64,000 nt of DNA from Manganitrophus sp963718695 (lineage in GTDB: Bacteria; Nitrospirota; Nitrospiria; SBBL01; Manganitrophaceae). The stretch lies in contig OY970371.1 in NCBI GenBank assembly GCA_963718695.1, positions 2,170,001 to 2,234,000 of the forward strand, given 5' to 3'. The stretch's first letter is position 1. Each line of letters starts with the position of its first letter. Positions 1-9,248 of the stretch are shown in pieces. The translations under genes were made by a program, and so were the position numbers. Under the pieces are notes generated by a model. That model saw nothing but the letters and a program-made list of their open reading frames with translations, was not told the origin of the DNA and did no database searches.

Positions 1-1038
1 GTGATGGGGAAGGGTATGGACCGTTCCCTTTTTCAGCGTCTCCTCGATCTCTCGGTTGATCGGCTCGAAAGCATAGCCGAGAAGACAGGCCCCCGACCCC
101 ATCGTGAAATCGATGAATCGGTTTCCATCGATATCGGTCAGAAAAGCCCCCTTCCCTTCTCGCACGAAGAGCGGGGCGGCGCCGACGCTGAACTGGTGAG
201 ACGACTTGCTCAAGGTCTGCGATCCGTTTGGGATCATCCGCATGACCTTGTCAAATTGAGAGAGGCTTTTTTCGAACCGAAGCGATTTCCCCTTCATTGC
301 TTTAATGACGGCTTTGTCCTTCTCCAGCAAACGGCGATCGCCTTCGTCCGGTGAGAGCGGTTTCGTCTTCTCGATCAACTCGGGATGCGCCTTGATCAGC
401 CGGGCCACATCGGCATGGGTAAAATCGCTCCCCAACTGTGTCATGATTGATTCAACCACCTCCGCATCCTCTTTGTCGCCGAGACTCAGACGGATATGGG
501 AGAAATCCTCCTCTCCATAGGGAAAGAAAAGGGTATTGAATCGCTTTGATCGTCTAAAATAGGTCCCGATCCGCTCCCGCTCCGATGGCAGCTTCGCCTC
601 CGAATCGGCCCTCAAAATCGCCCTTCCGGTCATCACCTCCACGTCAAAGCCGTTAATAATTTTGGTTAAAACCAGATAGTCCGGCTTCAGCGCATCGAAT
701 TGGGCGAGTGCATGCCGGACAAGATGAGGATCGGTGAGAAGGCAATCTCCGGCGATTCGGATCACGGCATCGAGTCGATGGGACCGGACCGCCTTGGCGA
801 ACCGGCCGAGGACATCCACGCCTCCCCGGACGACCTTCCAGCCGCGCCGCTGAGCGATCTCTGCCAGAGGATCCGCTTCCTGATCCTCAGGGGTCGCCAA
901 AATTCGCTGGTCGATGGGAATCTTTTCACATCGTTCCAGGACCCACTCGATCGCCGGCCGGCCGAGCAGCGGGTGAAGCATCTTCCGAGGATATCGACTG
1001 GAGCCGTCTCCGGCTTGAACGACCACCGCGCGGGGCAT
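1..1038 (-). CDS. SpsF-like cytidylyltransferase fused to class III aminotransferase (GSA-AT type), 3' end cut by window
   Basis: Read on the minus strand, an uninterrupted frame of 346 codons runs from ATG at 1036-1038 to the window edge. Residues 1 to about 235 match the CMP-sugar cytidylyltransferase / spore-coat SpsF family: the start MPRAVVVQAGDGSSRYPRKM and RIAGDCLLTDP in the nucleotide-binding region. After a linker, residues from about 260 begin a class III, PLP-dependent aminotransferase of the glutamate-1-semialdehyde type (FLTDIDGNRFIDFTMGSGAC); the PLP lysine would lie outside the window. Such fusions are known in nonulosonic-acid (legionaminic/pseudaminic) sugar clusters that decorate flagellin, which fits its place downstream of csrA and the chemotaxis operon. 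The exact substrate is inferred, not seen. Confidence 0.85.
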   Translation of the reverse strand, partial: MPRAVVVQAGDGSSRYPRKMLHPLLGRPAIEWVLERCEKIPIDQRILATPEDQEADPLAEIAQRRGWKVVRGGVDVLGRFAKAVRSHRLDAVIRIAGDCLLTDPHLVRHALAQFDALKPDYLVLTKIINGFDVEVMTGRAILRADSEAKLPSERERIGTYFRRSKRFNTLFFPYGEEDFSHIRLSLGDKEDAEVVESIMTQLGSDFTHADVARLIKAHPELIEKTKPLSPDEGDRRLLEKDKAVIKAMKGKSLRFEKSLSQFDKVMRMIPNGSQTLSKSSHQFSVGAAPLFVREGKGAFLTDIDGNRFIDFTMGSGACLLGYAFEPINREIEETLKKGTVHTLPHH

Positions 1039-1516
1039 GTTAGCTATACCTCCCAAGAATAAAACGTCGCCACTTTCACAGAGATCTTCAATCCTCTCTC
1101 CTCACACCGGCTCGGATAAGAGCCGCCAAGGAACCGATTCTCTTCCCCTGTCAATCGGAACAGGGATTCTCCTTGTCATTGAGCCCCTCCGCCGGATCGA
1201 GGACCTTCAAGGCAAAGTCGATCCCGAGATCAAGGGACCTCCGGAGACCGGGCCTCTTTCCTTCCATGACCAGGATATCATCTTCCTCTCTCATTTAAAA
1301 AGCTTGGCGCTTAATCTCTTATTTTGTGCCGGCGATGCCGGGGTTCCGGAGCTCAGGACCCGCGAAGGGAAGAATGCCGTCCGACGGCTGGTCCGGATCG
1401 GAGAGGACAAACGGCTTGCCTTTACACCTCCAGGAGGGATGACGACGGCGCCATCAGGTTTGCTGTCGAACGGAGAGGATTTTCATTTCGGAATGGTTAA
1501 ATTTGAACCAGGATCA
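1039..1516. other. 478-bp gap between csrA and the SpsF fusion; no confident gene
   Basis: FliW often neighbours csrA, but no FliW-like protein reads in any frame here. The plus strand is open for 176 codons, but the protein resembles nothing and looks like a chance frame. The minus strand carries only short pieces, for example a 47-codon ORF starting near 1293 without a ribosome-binding site. A decayed small gene remains possible. Confidence 0.5.
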
Positions 1517-1774
1517 TCATCGGTTGGACCCTTTGTCTTTCTCCGGCGAGGGAATCCGCTTGGCTAAAAGCTCTTTTAATCGTTTCGGATCGACATCAAC
1601 CAATTTTTTGTTTTCAAGCATAATTTTGATCAAGACTTCTTCCCGATAGATCGGAATGCCGGCCGGCGCCTCGATGCCGAGCCGGATCTGATTTCCGTGC
1701 ACCTCGATCACCACGACACGGATCTGATCCCCGATGATAATTCCCTCCCCCGACTTCCGTGTCAGGACCAGCAT
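1517..1774 (-). CDS. csrA: Carbon storage / motility regulator CsrA
   Basis: An 85-residue CsrA. It starts MLVLTRKSGEGIIIGDQIRV, the near-invariant RNA-binding first beta strand, and contains the conserved RLGIEAP and IPIYREEV stretches. It has a charged C-terminal tail of about 20 residues (KRIPSPEKDKGSNR) beyond the usual 60-65 residue core. It dimerises and binds GGA motifs in mRNA leaders, typically repressing flagellin translation and affecting motility. The ATG has a good AAAGGAG ribosome-binding site. It lies 226 bp downstream of cheZ and ahead of the flagellar-sugar gene, so it is probably co-regulated with motility. Confidence 0.95.
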   Translation of the reverse strand: MLVLTRKSGEGIIIGDQIRVVVIEVHGNQIRLGIEAPAGIPIYREEVLIKIMLENKKLVDVDPKRLKELLAKRIPSPEKDKGSNR

Positions 1775-2000
1775 CCGATGGACTCCTTTCTAATAAGTCG
1801 TTCCGGCGTCCCTCTTTCATCGATTCTCAACGGAGGAAAAGCTGAAACGCCGCTTGAATCAACGATCCCGAGCATCTTCACAAATACCATCATCGCCGCC
1901 GTGAACTGCATGAGAGATAAGAGGGGTCTTCCCCCGATGCATGCGGCCAAGCCGACCCCCGTCCCCGTCTTGTCAGGATATCCATCGCAATCGTTCGGGC

Positions 2001-2687
2001 TTACAGCCCGTACTCCTTCAAAAGGTTGTCGACATCGTTTTGGACCATTTTGTCCGCTCCCCCAAACCGCTTCCCTGCTTTTTGCAACAGATCGTCGGTC
2101 TCTTTTTTCAGCGACGTGTGCGGTCTGTTTTCCTTTCCCTGCACGCTGAGCGAGCTGTTCAGTCGTTTAATTCGCGACTGCACATTCGTCATATCGGAGG
2201 AGATCTTCTTCAGCCACTGCGCGGCCACATCCTGGAAGGAGAGGGCGGTCATCAAATCCATCAAGATTTTTTTCTCGTCCTTGAGCGTCGAGCCGATCTC
2301 ATCGGCTTGACGCTTTAGCGTGGGACGGCGAATGATCTCCGGCTCCGAATTGGCCTTGAGCAGCTCCCATTTGTTCGTGAGCCCGTCATGACTCTCGATC
2401 ATTTTCTCAACAATCCCCAATACCCGGTGCACTTCTTCTTCGGTAAACCGCGTCACGCCATGAATCTGGTCGGTCCCGTAGGGAATCTGGCTGGAGGCCG
2501 TCTCAATGTCCGACTCGGCCGCCTGCAGTTTCTTTGATATCGCCTGAAGGTATTTCCCAAGCTTGCTGAGCTCGTCGGAGAGCTTGGCGTCGGCCCCGTT
2601 TTTGAGGTCTCCTTCAATGATCCCCCGTGCCGCCCGGATCAGGCCCCTGATGTTATTGTCTTCTAGCAGAGGTTCGTGGAAGTCCAT
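2001..2687 (-). CDS. cheZ: Chemotaxis protein phosphatase CheZ
   Basis: A 228-residue, mostly helical protein ending in MVQNDVDNLLKEYGL, an amphipathic tail like the CheY-binding C-terminus of CheZ. The central DLMTALSFQDVAAQW stretch matches the CheZ active-site helix, with the conserved Asp and the catalytic Gln of SFQD in place. CheZ dimers form a four-helix bundle that dephosphorylates CheY-P in the cytoplasm. It sits 84 bp downstream of cheY in the same direction, the usual cheY-cheZ pairing. A pilus/flagellar FliN-type phosphatase can be excluded by the Gln motif. Confidence 0.9.
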   Translation of the reverse strand: MDFHEPLLEDNNIRGLIRAARGIIEGDLKNGADAKLSDELSKLGKYLQAISKKLQAAESDIETASSQIPYGTDQIHGVTRFTEEEVHRVLGIVEKMIESHDGLTNKWELLKANSEPEIIRRPTLKRQADEIGSTLKDEKKILMDLMTALSFQDVAAQWLKKISSDMTNVQSRIKRLNSSLSVQGKENRPHTSLKKETDDLLQKAGKRFGGADKMVQNDVDNLLKEYGL

Positions 2688-2771
2688 CCCGGTGATTCCT
2701 TTCCTTATGATTATGTATCCGCTGGACGGGCGACCGCGCTTCCCGCCATATTGAAAGATGGGATTCCACGT

Positions 2772-3155
2772 TCACGCCTGCTTGAACACTTTATCGATCT
2801 TCTCTTTCATCGTCTCGGGGGTGAACGGCTTGAGGATATAGCTGTTCACCCCCGAGCGGATCGCCTCGAGGATGTGGTCCATTTCGGCTTCGGTCGTCAC
2901 CATCAAGACCGGCATCCCCGATAATTTTGGATCTTGCCGAATGGCCTTAAGAAGATCGAGACCGTTCATGTTCGGCATGTTCCAATCGCTGACCACCAGA
3001 TCAAACGGCTCACTGCGGACCTTCTGCAATGCTTTGTCGCCGTCTTCCGCCTCATCGGTATTCGGATAGCCCAACTGCTTGAGTGTATTTTTGATAATTC
3101 TTCTCATGGACGACATGTCGTCCACGACCAGGATCTTGATATTTGGATCTGGCAT
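2772..3155 (-). CDS. cheY: Chemotaxis response regulator CheY
   Basis: A 127-residue single-domain receiver. The acidic pocket is VVDD near residue 12, the phospho-acceptor is Asp57 (VSDWNMP), the switch Thr lies in MVTTEAE and the conserved Lys in LKPFTP. NMNGLDLLKAIR and the lack of an output domain match flagellar-motor CheY. A strong GGAGGAG ribosome-binding site precedes the ATG. It lies 15 bp after cheR and before cheZ, so it is the likely motor-binding CheY of this operon; the other receiver at 5160-5540 is more divergent. Confidence 0.94.
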   Translation of the reverse strand: MPDPNIKILVVDDMSSMRRIIKNTLKQLGYPNTDEAEDGDKALQKVRSEPFDLVVSDWNMPNMNGLDLLKAIRQDPKLSGMPVLMVTTEAEMDHILEAIRSGVNSYILKPFTPETMKEKIDKVFKQA

Positions 3156-3170
3156 CTTCTCTCCTCCGCT

Positions 3171-4082
3171 TCAAATTGGTTCCACGCCCGACTTGTCTTT
3201 CTGGATAGAATTACTTCCTCTCTCCATCCCCTGGCGCCGTATGGAAGGCGGAGGAGAGGGGGTTGCGTCGTTTCTTCTGTAATAAACTCCTCGATCCGCC
3301 TCGATCCGAATGAGTCGATCGGTGATACCGAGGGGCGTTTCTCCTCCCCCCAGAAAGAGGGCGCCGTTGGGGGCCAAAGACGCCGCCATCCCCTCAAGGA
3401 CTTTTTTCTTCGAAGCGATGTCGAAGTAGATGAGAATATTTCGACAGAAGATAATGTCAAACGGCCCGAACGTAGAAAAACCGGCGAGGAGATTGAACCG
3501 TTTGAATTCAATCCACCGCTTCACCTCGGGTCGAACCTTCCACTCCGAGCCGATTTGCTCGAAATAACGGGTCATGTATTGGGCCGGGAGCCCCCGTTGA
3601 ACTTCATACTGGGTATAGACGCCGATCCTCGCCCGCTCCAGGACCCGCTCGACGAGATCGGTGGCCAGGATCTTGACCTCCCACCCGGCCAGCATCGGCT
3701 CGATATTGGAAAGCAGCATCGCCAGTGAGTAAGGCTCTTGGCCCGTGGCGCACGCCGCGCTCCAGATCCGAATCTGTCGCCGCTTCGGATTCGCTTTGAG
3801 CAAATCCGGAAGGAGCACATTCCGGACGATGTCGAACGGAATCACATCCCTAAAAAAAGAGGTCTCGTTCGTCGCCATGGCATCGACGACCTTCTGGAGA
3901 AGAGGGCTCGCCGGATGCTGTTTCAGGTGGCGGCAAAGCGCATCGATCGAAGCCAATCCCGCCTCGCAGGTGATCGGCTCCAGCCGCGCCTCGATCAAAT
4001 AAGTCTTCGAACTGTCCAAGACCAAGCCGCTCTCCTTGTGCAAGAGGGTAATCATGAAATCGACCGACTCTTTCGAAACCAT
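3171..4082 (-). CDS. cheR: Chemotaxis protein methyltransferase CheR
   Basis: A 303-residue CheR that methylates receptor glutamates using S-adenosylmethionine. The N-terminal helical domain is followed by the SAM-binding IWSAACATGQEPYSLAM motif and FDIIFCRNILIYFD, both diagnostic of CheR. The frame stays open upstream, but the true start is the ATG at 4080-4082, which shares one base with the cheB stop (TGATG), indicating translational coupling. The C-terminus carries a short Ser/Pro/Arg-rich tail. Its pairing with cheB gives the adaptation module for the three receptors upstream in the operon. Confidence 0.95.
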   Translation of the reverse strand: MVSKESVDFMITLLHKESGLVLDSSKTYLIEARLEPITCEAGLASIDALCRHLKQHPASPLLQKVVDAMATNETSFFRDVIPFDIVRNVLLPDLLKANPKRRQIRIWSAACATGQEPYSLAMLLSNIEPMLAGWEVKILATDLVERVLERARIGVYTQYEVQRGLPAQYMTRYFEQIGSEWKVRPEVKRWIEFKRFNLLAGFSTFGPFDIIFCRNILIYFDIASKKKVLEGMAASLAPNGALFLGGGETPLGITDRLIRIEADRGVYYRRNDATPSPPPSIRRQGMERGSNSIQKDKSGVEPI

Positions 4083-5176
4083 CAGCGTTTCATCCCCTTC
4101 ATCACGCACTCCTCGATGGCCGCCCTCATTCCATCTAAAGGAAGGACACAATCGGCGAGCCCCTCCCGCACCACGAAGGACGGCATTCCCCAAACCACAC
4201 TGCTCGCTTGGTCCTGCGCAAAGATCATCGCCCCCTTGCCCTTCATCGCCCGGATGCCGGTTAAGCCGTCCTGTCCCATGCCGGTCATGATGATTCCGAG
4301 CGTGTTGGGGCCATACACTTCGGCCACCGACCGGAAGAGGACATCGACCGATGGACGACAATAATTGACCGGCGGTTCCTGGTTCATGGCCAAGACGACC
4401 CTCCCTTCTTTCTGGCGGACCGTCATGTGGTGGTTGCCCGGGGCGATATAAGCGACCCCCGGCTCCAGCGTCATTCCGTCCGCCCCCTCCACGACCTTCA
4501 CGGACCCTCCCTGGTGGAGCCGTTCCGCCAGCATGCGCGTAAAAACCGGAGGCATGTGCTGGACGATCACGATCGGAACCGGAAAATCCTTCGGCAGCTC
4601 GGGAATCAGCTTGGAGAGCGCCGCAGGACCTCCCGTGGAAACGCCGATGGCGACGATTCGGATGGCTTGAGGCTCCGACCGGAGGACTCTTTCCACCGTT
4701 AATTGTTCAACCGGCTTCGTCCCTTTTTGGAATATCTTCGTCCAAGCCGGATGAGGCCGGAACTGCTTGATCTTGGGAATCAGTTCAATCGCGACCTGTT
4801 TGACCGCCTCGCTATACCCCCCCGGGAGGATCGTGGTCGGTTTGGCGACATAGTCGCTCGCCCCCAGAGCGAGGGCTTCGATCGTTTGAACCGCCCCGCG
4901 CTGTGTCGCACTGCTGAACATGATGGTTCTGATCTTCGGAAAATCAACCCGCAGCGCGCGCAAAAGCTCAAATCCGTCGGCTTCGGGCATCTCCAGATCG
5001 AGGATCAACACCTCCGGGTTCCACTGGACGATCCGTTGAAGGGCGATCTTTCCGTTGGAAGCCGTTCCGACGATCGAGATGTCCGGATCATGCGAGAGGG
5101 CCTCCGTCACCGCCCTCCGCACCACGGAGGAGTCATCGATGATCATGACGCGGACCGGCTCAAACATCTCGGCCAC
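4082..5176 (-). CDS. cheB: Protein-glutamate methylesterase / glutaminase CheB
   Basis: A 364-residue response regulator with an N-terminal receiver (IIDDSSVVRRAV, phospho-acceptor Asp in LILDLEMPEADG, lysine in VAKPTT) and a C-terminal methylesterase domain. The catalytic Ser is in GVSTGGPAAL, the His in IVQHMP and the Asp in GMGQDGLTG. The frame opens with GTG at 5174-5176 and has an internal ATG three codons later; either may be used. The 5' end overlaps the preceding cheY-like gene by 17 bases and the 3' end overlaps cheR by one base. CheB-P removes methyl groups from the receptors. Confidence 0.95.
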   Translation of the reverse strand: MAEMFEPVRVMIIDDSSVVRRAVTEALSHDPDISIVGTASNGKIALQRIVQWNPEVLILDLEMPEADGFELLRALRVDFPKIRTIMFSSATQRGAVQTIEALALGASDYVAKPTTILPGGYSEAVKQVAIELIPKIKQFRPHPAWTKIFQKGTKPVEQLTVERVLRSEPQAIRIVAIGVSTGGPAALSKLIPELPKDFPVPIVIVQHMPPVFTRMLAERLHQGGSVKVVEGADGMTLEPGVAYIAPGNHHMTVRQKEGRVVLAMNQEPPVNYCRPSVDVLFRSVAEVYGPNTLGIIMTGMGQDGLTGIRAMKGKGAMIFAQDQASSVVWGMPSFVVREGLADCVLPLDGMRAAIEECVMKGMKR

Positions 5177-5540
5177 GCGCGATCCCCAATAAGGACAATT
5201 TTTCTTCGAGAATTTCTTTTGTAAACGGCTTCATAATATATTCGTCTGCACCCCGCTCCATCGCCTGGACGATCTTTTCCATTTCGCATTCCGTCGAGAC
5301 GATGATGATCCGGGGCCGCTTTTTTAATTTCTTCGCTCCAAGCGCGTCCAATAACTGCATTCCATCCATCTCCGGCATATTCCAATCCAGGAGAATGAGC
5401 CCCACATCCGGATGCCGATTGATAGACTCCAGCGCTTCCTTTCCATTTCCGGCCTCAATCACCTGATGCCCCATCTCATCCAGCATCTGCCGCATGAAAC
5501 TTCGGATTAAAGCGGAATCATCCACAACGAGTATCTTCAT
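5160..5540 (-). CDS. CheY-like single-domain response regulator (second CheY)
   Basis: A 126-residue receiver starting MKILVVDDSALIRSFMRQML. The chosen ATG has an AAGGAGGATTC ribosome-binding site; the frame could open 13 codons earlier but without one. The phospho-acceptor Asp lies in LILLDWNMPEMDG, the Thr/Ser switch in IVSTECEMEKI and the Lys in IMKPFTKE. It overlaps cheB, so both are translated together. With two CheY-like proteins in one operon, this one could be a phosphate sink or a second motor regulator; sequence alone does not decide. Confidence 0.9.
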   Translation of the reverse strand: MKILVVDDSALIRSFMRQMLDEMGHQVIEAGNGKEALESINRHPDVGLILLDWNMPEMDGMQLLDALGAKKLKKRPRIIIVSTECEMEKIVQAMERGADEYIMKPFTKEILEEKLSLLGIARGRDV

Positions 5541-5740
5541 GAATCCTCCTTGGGCCGTATACCCGATCGCCCATTCCACCGGGAGAACAATTTATCACTC
5601 GCTCCATTTGAGCCACATTCATCTTCCATCTCGGCATAAAATTCTGAGAAGATTATTGAAGTGTAACAAACAACCGACAGCCGTCAACCCTCAGAATCAC
5701 CTCATCCTCCCTCGCGCGCGCCGAAATCGATGTTCTTCGC

Positions 5741-7406
5741 CTAACGTGCTTCAGCCAGCGTCTTGCTTGCTTTTATCCGAGGAACGGAGGCCGGGGTCGC
5801 CTCTGGTTTAGTGCTTTGCTCCGGACTGATTTGGAATTCGCTGACCAAGACCATCAAATCGGCCCCCATCTCGGACAACTTCTGAGAGGCGACCAAGATA
5901 CTTTCCGCCCCCTCCGTGGTTCCTTTTGCGGCGGTCACCACGCCATCGATGCTCTCGGTGACCTCCCCGGTCCCTCGCGCCGCCTCCATCACGGAGCGGC
6001 TGATCTCGTTGGTCGTCGCCGTCTGCTCCTCGATGGCGCCGGCAATGGTCGTGGCAATCTCGTTGATCTGGGCAATAATCCCCGAGATCTCCCCGATGGC
6101 AGAGACCGCCTCTTTGGTGTCGGTCTGGATCACCCCGATCTTCTGCCCGATCTCCTGCGTCGCTTTGGCGGTCTTCTTGGCGAGATCTTTCACCTCGTTG
6201 GCCACCACCGCGAAGCCTTTTCCCGCCTCCCCCGCGCGCGCCGCTTCGATCGCGGCATTCAACGCCAGCAGATTGGTCTGCTCGGCAATGGAGGTGATCA
6301 CCTTGATGACTTTGCCGATCTCCGCGCTGCTCTCTCCGAGCTTGCTGATCGTCTGGTTGGTCTCTTGGGTCACCTGTACGGCGTGACGGGTGATCTCGGT
6401 GGCTCTGCTGACGTTGCCGGAGATCTCTTTTAACGTCGCGGTCATCTCTTCGGCGGCGGTGGCGACCGCCTGCACGTTGCGGTTGGTCTGCTCGCTCGCG
6501 GAAGACACGGTGCTCGCCAACCGCTTGGTCTGCTCGGAGTTCGAGCTCAATCGTTGACTCGATGCAAAGAGATCCTCCGACGTTCGAGGCGATCTGCCGA
6601 GAACCGCTTTGAATTTTAAAAACCAATTCTCGGAGACGCTCGGTCATGCGGTTAAATGTTCCCGCCAAATGACCGATCTCATCCCCACGGGCCACTTCGT
6701 TCCGGACGGTGAGGTTCCCCGCCGACACTTCCGTCGCCACCGCCGAGACCTGCTTGAGCGCCCGTGCAATCGAGCCGGCATTCCGGAGAGAAATAACCGA
6801 TAAAACTAAAAATCCGATGAGGGCAATGGCGATAATCCCGGCCCGGAAGATCCGGTTCGTCCGATCGGCCTCCCCTTGGAACTGGTTTATCTCCTTCTCG
6901 ATCAGATCACTTAAGCGCCGCATCTCCCCTTCCAATCGTTTGAAGTCGGAGACAAACTCGTCCGACCGGCCGGCCGCTTCCGGTTGGCCGTCGAGGATCA
7001 TCCTCGCCAACGTTTCTCCGCTGCGGATGTAGGCCTCCAGATCGGGACGAATCTTCTGAATTGCCTCTTTGATATTCGATTCAAGCGAGAGCGCCTCCAT
7101 GTTCTTGAGCTGTTCGCGGAAGAGAGCGGCATGTCCGGAGAGTCCGTCTAAGATTTCCTTCTTCCTCTCGGAATCGGCCGCCCTTCCCCCCATCATCGCC
7201 GATTGGACATCCGCCCTTAACGCGTCATGCATCAGATGGGCGGTCAGGTGATGGCGGAACGCCGCCGCGCTCACCCCCATCCGATTCATCGACTCGGTCA
7301 CCCGCGTGATTCCCCAGAAGCCGAATCCTCCGATGACAAGCGCCAGCAACAATCCAAGGAACCCGAGCCCCAAGAGTTGTTCTTGAATGGTGACCTTGAA
7401 TTTCAT
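5741..7406 (-). CDS. Methyl-accepting chemotaxis protein 1, interrupted by a one-base frameshift
   Basis: The reading frame from ATG at 7406 encodes an N-terminal membrane segment (about residues 10-32), a periplasmic helical sensor region, a second membrane segment (about 190-210) and a HAMP domain. It then runs out of frame at 6579-6586, in the octamer GAACGTCG. Dropping one base there joins it to the downstream frame carrying the receptor signalling domain (EQTNLLALNAAIEAARAGEA) and ending at 5741, restoring a protein of about 554 residues. The signalling half is almost identical at DNA level to that of the next receptor. Either a sequencing error or a recently broken gene. Confidence 0.85.
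5925..6545 (-). repeat. Direct repeat copy A: near-identical receptor signalling-domain DNA
   Basis: About 620 bp that match 7650-8270 base for base at a constant offset of 1725. By eye only four substitutions appear, all near the 5' end of the coding sense (for example 6431 T versus 8156 C). The flanking sensor and HAMP parts of the two genes are dissimilar. This points to recent segmental duplication or gene conversion, and it is a likely site for recombination or assembly collapse. Confidence 0.93.
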
Positions 7407-7468
7407 TCTGACACCTTATTCAATCGATGATTCGCCCATGCTCTCTAAATCCATTGACTTGTGGACGC

Positions 7469-9232
7469 CTAGCAAGCCACTTCAAACCGGCCGATCCCGG
7501 ACGAAGAAGGGCGCGTTCCCATCCGATCCATTCCCTGATCGCCTTCTACCTTCATCTGGAATTTGCTGACCAGCAACATAAGGTCGCTACTCATTTTAGC
7601 AAGCTTTTGAGAGGCGGCCAGGACGGTGCCGGCCCCTTCGGCGGTTCCCTTTGCGGCGGTCACCACGCCATCGATGCTCTCGGTGACCTCCCCGGTCCCT
7701 CGCGCCGCCTCCATCACGGAGCGGCTGATCTCGTTGGTCGTCGCCGTCTGCTCCTCGATGGCGCCGGCAATGGTCGTGGCAATCTCGTTGATCTGGGCAA
7801 TAATCCCCGAGATCTCCCCGATGGCAGAGACCGCCTCTTTGGTGTCGGTCTGGATCACCCCGATCTTCTGCCCGATCTCCTGCGTCGCTTTGGCGGTCTT
7901 CTTGGCGAGATCTTTCACCTCGTTGGCCACCACCGCGAAGCCTTTTCCCGCCTCCCCCGCGCGCGCCGCTTCGATCGCGGCATTCAACGCCAGCAGATTG
8001 GTCTGCTCGGCAATGGAGGTGATCACCTTGATGACTTTGCCGATCTCCGCGCTGCTCTCTCCGAGCTTGCTGATCGTCTGGTTGGTCTCTTGGGTCACCT
8101 GTACGGCGTGACGGGTGATCTCGGTGGCTCTGCTGACGTTGCCGGAGATCTCTTTCAACGTCGCGGTCATCTCTTCGGCGGCGGTGGCGACCGCCTGCAC
8201 GTTGCGGTTAGTCTGCTCGCTCGCGGAAGACACGGTGCTCGCCAATCGCTCGGTCTGCTCGGAGTTCGACCCCATCTGCTGCCCGGAAGCCGACATCTCT
8301 TCAGAAGCGATTGAGACCTGGGCTGCTTTTTCACGGATCTGGAAGATCATTCCCCGGAGATTTTCCGTCATTTTATTGAAAGCCTCCGAGAAACGGCCGA
8401 TCTCGTCCAATCGTCCGACTTCGATTTGAACGGACAGATCCCCGGCCGCGACTCTGGCGGCCACGTCTGAGATCCGCCTTAACTTTTCAATGATGGAGCG
8501 AGAAAGGGAGAGAGAAACCACCAGGCCCGCCGCCAAAAAGGTGAATGAAACCCCGAATATCACTTTCAGGAGCAGGCCTTTTACCCATCGGGAAGCCTCT
8601 CCTAAAGCGACTGAAAATTCATGCTCCATATGCATCAAGTTTTCATTGAGGGTATCGAGATCCCTCAGCATCGTATCCACTCTCGCAGAAGCGGCTCCGC
8701 TTGACGGAACCTCCCGGTGCAGTTCCTCCCCCAATGCTTGTAGATCGGAGACCAGGAGGTCCGCCTCGGCCCAAATCTGGATGGCCCGGTCGATAGAGTC
8801 GATCCGGCGAAATTGTCTGAAGAGGAAGATCATCATCTCGACATCATCCGGATGAACTTTCCCCCCCCTGAATCCCTGGCGGGCAACGGCCAAGTCCGGA
8901 TTCGGTTTTTCCAGTTCCAATCTTACCTTCTTATCGGAAAGCATCACATCGATCACGGTCAAATAGGTCTGGTAATGGGACTCTTCTCCGGTCATCGCAT
9001 ATCGGGTGAGATGATACGCTCCTTCTTTTTGATGCCTCGACCAGATCCCCTCCGCTCCCACATAAGCCCGAACGCCGGAAAGTATGCTCATGCCGAGATA
9101 ACTGAGAAGAGAGACAACGACGATGATGGAACAGTAGATCAGGATCACCACAGACAACCGTTTCGCAATCGATCCGTTCGTCCACACCTTCATCCGTCGA
9201 CTTTCTTGCTTGTCCATCTCATTTCCCGACAA
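7469..9232 (-). CDS. Methyl-accepting chemotaxis protein 2
   Basis: An intact receptor of 582-587 residues. It opens with TTG at 9232 or, more likely, the ATG five codons later. Domains: membrane helix (about 25-50), periplasmic helical sensor region with no recognised ligand fold, second membrane helix (about 215-240), HAMP, and a cytoplasmic coiled-coil signalling domain with the conserved tip EQTNLLALNAAIEAARAGEA. There is no C-terminal NWETF-type pentapeptide for CheR tethering. It lies between the two frameshifted receptors and is the only undamaged one. The ligand is unknown. Confidence 0.95.
   Translation of the reverse strand: MSGNEMDKQESRRMKVWTNGSIAKRLSVVILIYCSIIVVVSLLSYLGMSILSGVRAYVGAEGIWSRHQKEGAYHLTRYAMTGEESHYQTYLTVIDVMLSDKKVRLELEKPNPDLAVARQGFRGGKVHPDDVEMMIFLFRQFRRIDSIDRAIQIWAEADLLVSDLQALGEELHREVPSSGAASARVDTMLRDLDTLNENLMHMEHEFSVALGEASRWVKGLLLKVIFGVSFTFLAAGLVVSLSLSRSIIEKLRRISDVAARVAAGDLSVQIEVGRLDEIGRFSEAFNKMTENLRGMIFQIREKAAQVSIASEEMSASGQQMGSNSEQTERLASTVSSASEQTNRNVQAVATAAEEMTATLKEISGNVSRATEITRHAVQVTQETNQTISKLGESSAEIGKVIKVITSIAEQTNLLALNAAIEAARAGEAGKGFAVVANEVKDLAKKTAKATQEIGQKIGVIQTDTKEAVSAIGEISGIIAQINEIATTIAGAIEEQTATTNEISRSVMEAARGTGEVTESIDGVVTAAKGTAEGAGTVLAASQKLAKMSSDLMLLVSKFQMKVEGDQGMDRMGTRPSSSGIGRFEVAC
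7650..8270 (-). repeat. Direct repeat copy B: near-identical receptor signalling-domain DNA
   Basis: Partner of 5925-6545. It covers the signalling helices and tip of receptor 2. Identity stops abruptly on both sides, within the methylation-helix region at one end and just before the stop codon at the other. Confidence 0.93.
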
Positions 9233-9248
9233 GGATTAATCGAATTGG

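Noticed and set aside
1321..1440. Minus-strand stretch reading KPFVLSDPDQPSD, resembling the end of an Mrp/ParA ATPase
   Set aside because: The match is short, has no start or upstream domain, and ends at a stop after a few dozen codons.
1037..1567. Long plus-strand frame opposite csrA and its downstream gap
   Set aside because: It overlaps the csrA 3' end in antisense, has no ribosome-binding site and the protein is low in recognisable order. GC-rich DNA readily leaves such frames open.
5808..6550. Reading the tail of the receptor-1 first frame (Asp/Arg-rich) as a novel C-terminal domain
   Set aside because: It is the out-of-frame reading of the receptor signalling domain beyond the GAACGTCG shift.
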